Below the pieces are notes generated by a model. The model worked only from the letters and a program-made list of their open reading frames with translations, did no database searches and had not been told where the DNA came from. A stretch of DNA of 64,000 nt from Ruegeria spongiae. GTDB taxonomy: Bacteria > Pseudomonadota > Alphaproteobacteria > Rhodobacterales > Rhodobacteraceae. Of the stretch, positions 62,501 through 64,000 are shown piece after piece; positions within the stretch are counted from its first letter, which is position 1, and the number at the start of each line of letters is the position of its first letter. A program made the position numbers and the translations under genes. The stretch spans positions 55,873 through 119,872 of the forward strand of contig NZ_JAMFMB010000013.1 of assembly GCF_023502395.1 (NCBI RefSeq). Reading direction: 5' to 3'.

Positions 62501-62735
62501 TGCCAAATACGGCCATGATGCTGTCACCTGCAAACCCCCGGATGACACCGCCATGTTCCTCTATGACACCGGACAGCATGCCATAGATCATACTGGTAAA
62601 ATGAGCGGTGGTTTCCGCGCCCAGCTGTTCCACAATGGGTGTGTAACCCACCATGTCGGTAAAAAGCACCGAAACCAGACGACGCTCGCCGAGCCTTGGT
62701 GACGATGTGTCTGTGATTTTGGCGTTGTTCTTCAT
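59523..62735 (-). CDS. Class III cyclase-homology/AAA-type ATPase/TPR regulator
   Basis: This 1070 aa protein joins a class III nucleotidyl cyclase domain (about 18-190), an ATPase domain with P-loop AEPGLGKTR (near residue 250) and VLLVEDTHWIDG as Walker B, and a long TPR-like helical C-terminus. Metal Asp27 and Asp71 (LFTDMVGY, AGDSIMAVFG) and Asn147/Arg151 (SVNLAARI) are kept. The lysine that normally reads the base, four residues before Asp71, is Gly67, and its partner site is Thr140. Cyclase activity is therefore uncertain. No clear ribosome site precedes the ATG at 62735; a TTG at 62759 is an alternative. Confidence 0.88.
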   Translation of the reverse strand: MKNNAKITDTSSPRLGERRLVSVLFTDMVGYTPIVEQLGAETTAHFTSMIYGMLSGVIEEHGGVIRGFAGDSIMAVFGIPDALEDAGLRACKAAMAIQALFTASGDGIEDRFGVRPIMRVGVSSGSVVMAAVEGADGQMTAVGNSVNLAARIQSLAPEGGCLICDTTRRLVEWLVDLSFEGEHQIKGVAKQQKLWQVQSIREGATRFDASRARGLSPYVGRDLELSSLSGALDQTRDGMRVVDLVAEPGLGKTRLVYEFLDRAKAEETVILTGHCTTDGQQVPFFPFLEVVRSSFGINQDDDPAEIASKLQEGLQRAGQDTPENLGLLMNLLGLKPPEGTLDGLDGVLIGLRTRDLLPALLKAQCQLGRVVLLVEDTHWIDGASETMMSKLVEIGELDNLLILNTHRPEYTPGWKDNPSVSTLKLKPLTEGDIHHLVQSRLKIDSLPDALIKEVVERSGGNPLFGEEILSFLTEKGTLRVEQGQAVYENQLDDDELPASMQSLLSARIEQLQPQDRALLQAAAAIGREFDPGLLSMVAEQADETGAALQRLQALDIVFRKPDSSDYMFKHVLLRDTVYRSLVANRRSELHLAIAAALEIRNANRLPEAAETLAHHYMQTPRTDLAFEYSALAGAKSLGVFSHDQANQYFADALVLYEQDPTCASDEAFANFLANYALCSNISLDVMTMIELAPRVRPILNEIGDNSDHVLYLHHYVSCLVCNSRFLEALGVQRDLTEMAKRVGDPKSIAYAMVNELSVGIYCAPLSNAEFAAKTAEVEAALTKFDDAYLQNFFFATLGWNELTRGRVIKARETAARMVADGEKNNDPRALGYGTAMKALIAVVTDDHQTALELSEEAHRLSRAEFEMAIAESSRVAALVPLERPGAREAVQSYVDMCETNGWLLFAGVPQTMLGVALAMEGRVSEGLQQIKATIERRESEGAQIAADWNRLFLSEVYLQILTGEGDASFGVLMRNFGSLAGVMLFGKKRIISLIEKVRKNTQFDPDGHYFARGEMILGLLYKLKKKNEQAVGHLMTAHRLIEPTGTSPMLTRIEGALEELDAWAGPTPST

Positions 62736-62871
62736 TGCGGTAGATGCATAACACGACAAATACCGCGCGGGCTACTGTTTGCGGCACCTGACTTTCAATT
62801 GCCAATTCACAACAGGTTCAATCACGCGACACATAGCGTCGCGCGCAATGGTAGACTCTGCCTCCTGGCCC

Positions 62872-63795
62872 TCAGGCGGTGAAATTTAGCTTGAGTCCCG
62901 GTCGCGGCCAGCGTGTTTTGTAGATCTTGCCGGTGCTCGACGCGGTGATCCACACATCCCGCAGATCTGCACCACCGAAACAGAGATTGGTCGTGAAAAG
63001 GTCGGGCACAGCCAGATGCTCTGTTGATCCATCCGCGCTGAAGACGGTGATGCCACCGTTAAAGATCGTGCCGACGCATACACGCCCATCTGCCTCGACT
63101 TTCAGACTGTCGAGCCATTGATAGCCCGGAAGGGTCTGAACCACATTGCCCGGTGTTTGCGGGATTTGTCCTGGTTGCAATTCACCGGGTCCGGCAATGT
63201 CCATGACCCAAAGCCGTCCGAACACCGTGTCCGAGACAAAGAGCTTCTTGCCATCCGGTGAAAGTCCGACACCGTTGGCCGTCGGCACAGTTGCCGCATG
63301 TTTCAGGGTCTTGCCATCGATCGTCGCGTAATAGACCGCACCGTACTCGCTGGTTGTCGCATGCTGCATTCCCGTATCGGTAAACCAGAAGCCACCCGCC
63401 GCATCAAAAACGATGTCGTCAGGCGCAATAAGATGATCTCCCCGAGATTTCCCATAAAGCTCGGTGACTTCTTTGGTCTTCAGATCAACGCGCTGGATCG
63501 AACCTCCGATGTAGTCCGGTCGCTCGGAGTCCGGGATCGTAATGCGATCGGGGCCATACTTAATGAAGGTGTAGACGCCACCATTGTTGCAGACATAGGC
63601 CGCGCCATCGGGTCCGATCGCCACGCCATTTGGCCCACCCGGAAGCGTTGCGATGGGGTCAAGCGACTTGTCGGGCATCAACTGCATGAGTTTCTTGTTT
63701 TTGATATCGACAAACAAAACAGAGCCGTCGTCCATTGCAACCGGGCCTTCTGGAAAGCCCAGACCGCTCGCAACTTCTTCCAAGTTCAGTGACAT
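62872..63795 (-). CDS. SMP-30/gluconolactonase-family lactonase
   Basis: This 307 aa beta-propeller hydrolase has the metal Glu in GLGFPEGPVAM and the family's GGFWFTDTG and PTANGVGLSPDGKKL motifs. Members hydrolyse sugar or other lactones. The ATG at 63795 has AAGGAG upstream and removes an atypical 32-residue extension. It lies alone on the minus strand after the cyclase gene, so its sugar acid partner is unknown. The lactone-producing epimerase at 31497 is too far away to be assumed as partner. Confidence 0.9.
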   Translation of the reverse strand: MSLNLEEVASGLGFPEGPVAMDDGSVLFVDIKNKKLMQLMPDKSLDPIATLPGGPNGVAIGPDGAAYVCNNGGVYTFIKYGPDRITIPDSERPDYIGGSIQRVDLKTKEVTELYGKSRGDHLIAPDDIVFDAAGGFWFTDTGMQHATTSEYGAVYYATIDGKTLKHAATVPTANGVGLSPDGKKLFVSDTVFGRLWVMDIAGPGELQPGQIPQTPGNVVQTLPGYQWLDSLKVEADGRVCVGTIFNGGITVFSADGSTEHLAVPDLFTTNLCFGGADLRDVWITASSTGKIYKTRWPRPGLKLNFTA

Positions 63796-64000
63796 CCGGT
63801 CGCTCCTTAAGCAAATAAATTCAGAAATGGTATTCGCATGAAAGGCGGCTTCCAGATCTTGGCAGAGCCGCAGGGCAGGCAAGTCCTCCAACGCCTTCTC
63901 ATGAAGGCAGCTTAGCCGGACCCTGACAACCTCGCAACGGAGCGCGTCGAACTGTCGGGCTTGGGTGGTTCGTGTCCGAAAATCAGCGGGCGACGTTTGC
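63796..64000. other. Window end, no gene supported
   Basis: The 205 bases beyond the lactonase start carry its ribosome site and perhaps a promoter. A short minus-strand frame ending near 63914 could be the end of a gene that starts outside the window, but nothing is recognisable. Confidence 0.4.

Noticed and set aside
1..64000. tRNA, rRNA, CRISPR arrays, prophage or integrase genes
   Set aside because: No cloverleaf-like, rRNA-like or regularly spaced repeat sequence and no phage structural or integrase motifs were seen.

Overview
The window looks like chromosome from a Roseobacter-group alphaproteobacterium (Rhodobacteraceae). The reasons are the GC-rich coding style, tight operons with ATGA/GTGA overlaps, many ABC uptake systems beside oxidative catabolic enzymes, and a methanethiol oxidase typical of marine sulfur users. 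This assignment is inferred from gene content; no rRNA or tRNA is present. I see no prophage, CRISPR array or intact insertion sequence.

Layout. (1) 1-11244: a peptide/opine-type ABC transporter tail, a class III CoA-transferase, an aldehyde dehydrogenase, a fused E1 alpha/beta dehydrogenase, a family 5 binding protein, a class III aminotransferase and a class IV aminotransferase resembling (R)-amine transaminases. It reads as an uptake and oxidation cluster for an amine or amino acid. (2) 11245-16588: a decayed accessory zone with IS110-like and possible IS6-like transposase remnants, a broken TPP-enzyme gene, and three islands of intact genes: a 2OG-Fe(II) oxygenase plus isochorismatase pair, a divergent LysR regulator, and an SDR. 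(3) 16589-35191: a long one-strand catabolic cluster with a semialdehyde dehydrogenase, FAD 2-hydroxyacid dehydrogenase, amino-acid ABC transporter, SDRs, Asp/Glu/hydantoin racemase, acetolactate-synthase-like enzyme, HyuA/HyuB ATP-dependent hydantoinase/oxoprolinase, aminotransferase, epimerase, FAD amine oxidase, LysR, and an SDR whose catalytic Tyr is Ser. (4) 35328-38396: zinc uptake, znuA divergent from zur-znuC-znuB. (5) 38607-40251: a translationally coupled operon of an unknown periplasmic protein, a Tat-exported cupredoxin and an ECF sigma factor, with no visible anti-sigma gene.

(6) 40663-48247: an NhaC antiporter and a cyanophycin locus: an internally deleted isoaspartyl dipeptidase, cyanophycinase, full-length CphA, and a CphA paralogue that has lost the whole ATP-grasp domain. 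(7) 48367-51351: an unknown exported protein-ExbB-ExbD-ExbD-TonB operon. (8) 51641-54805: a methanethiol oxidase operon (oxidase, 2Fe-2S ferredoxin, CoA-binding protein) whose last two genes, a rhodanese and an S/N-oxide-reductase-type molybdoenzyme, are broken. (9) 55063-63795: a patatin lipase, a catalase-unknown-DyP peroxidase operon, a giant cyclase/ATPase/TPR regulator and an SMP-30 lactonase.

The strongest leads are the CphA paralogue without ATP-grasp, the catalase/unknown/DyP trio, the ECF-cupredoxin operon, two genes shortened by large in-frame internal deletions (42323-42736 and 51641-52144), and the racemase/HyuAB/TPP-enzyme cluster. Family assignments come from motif recognition by eye; no database search was run.
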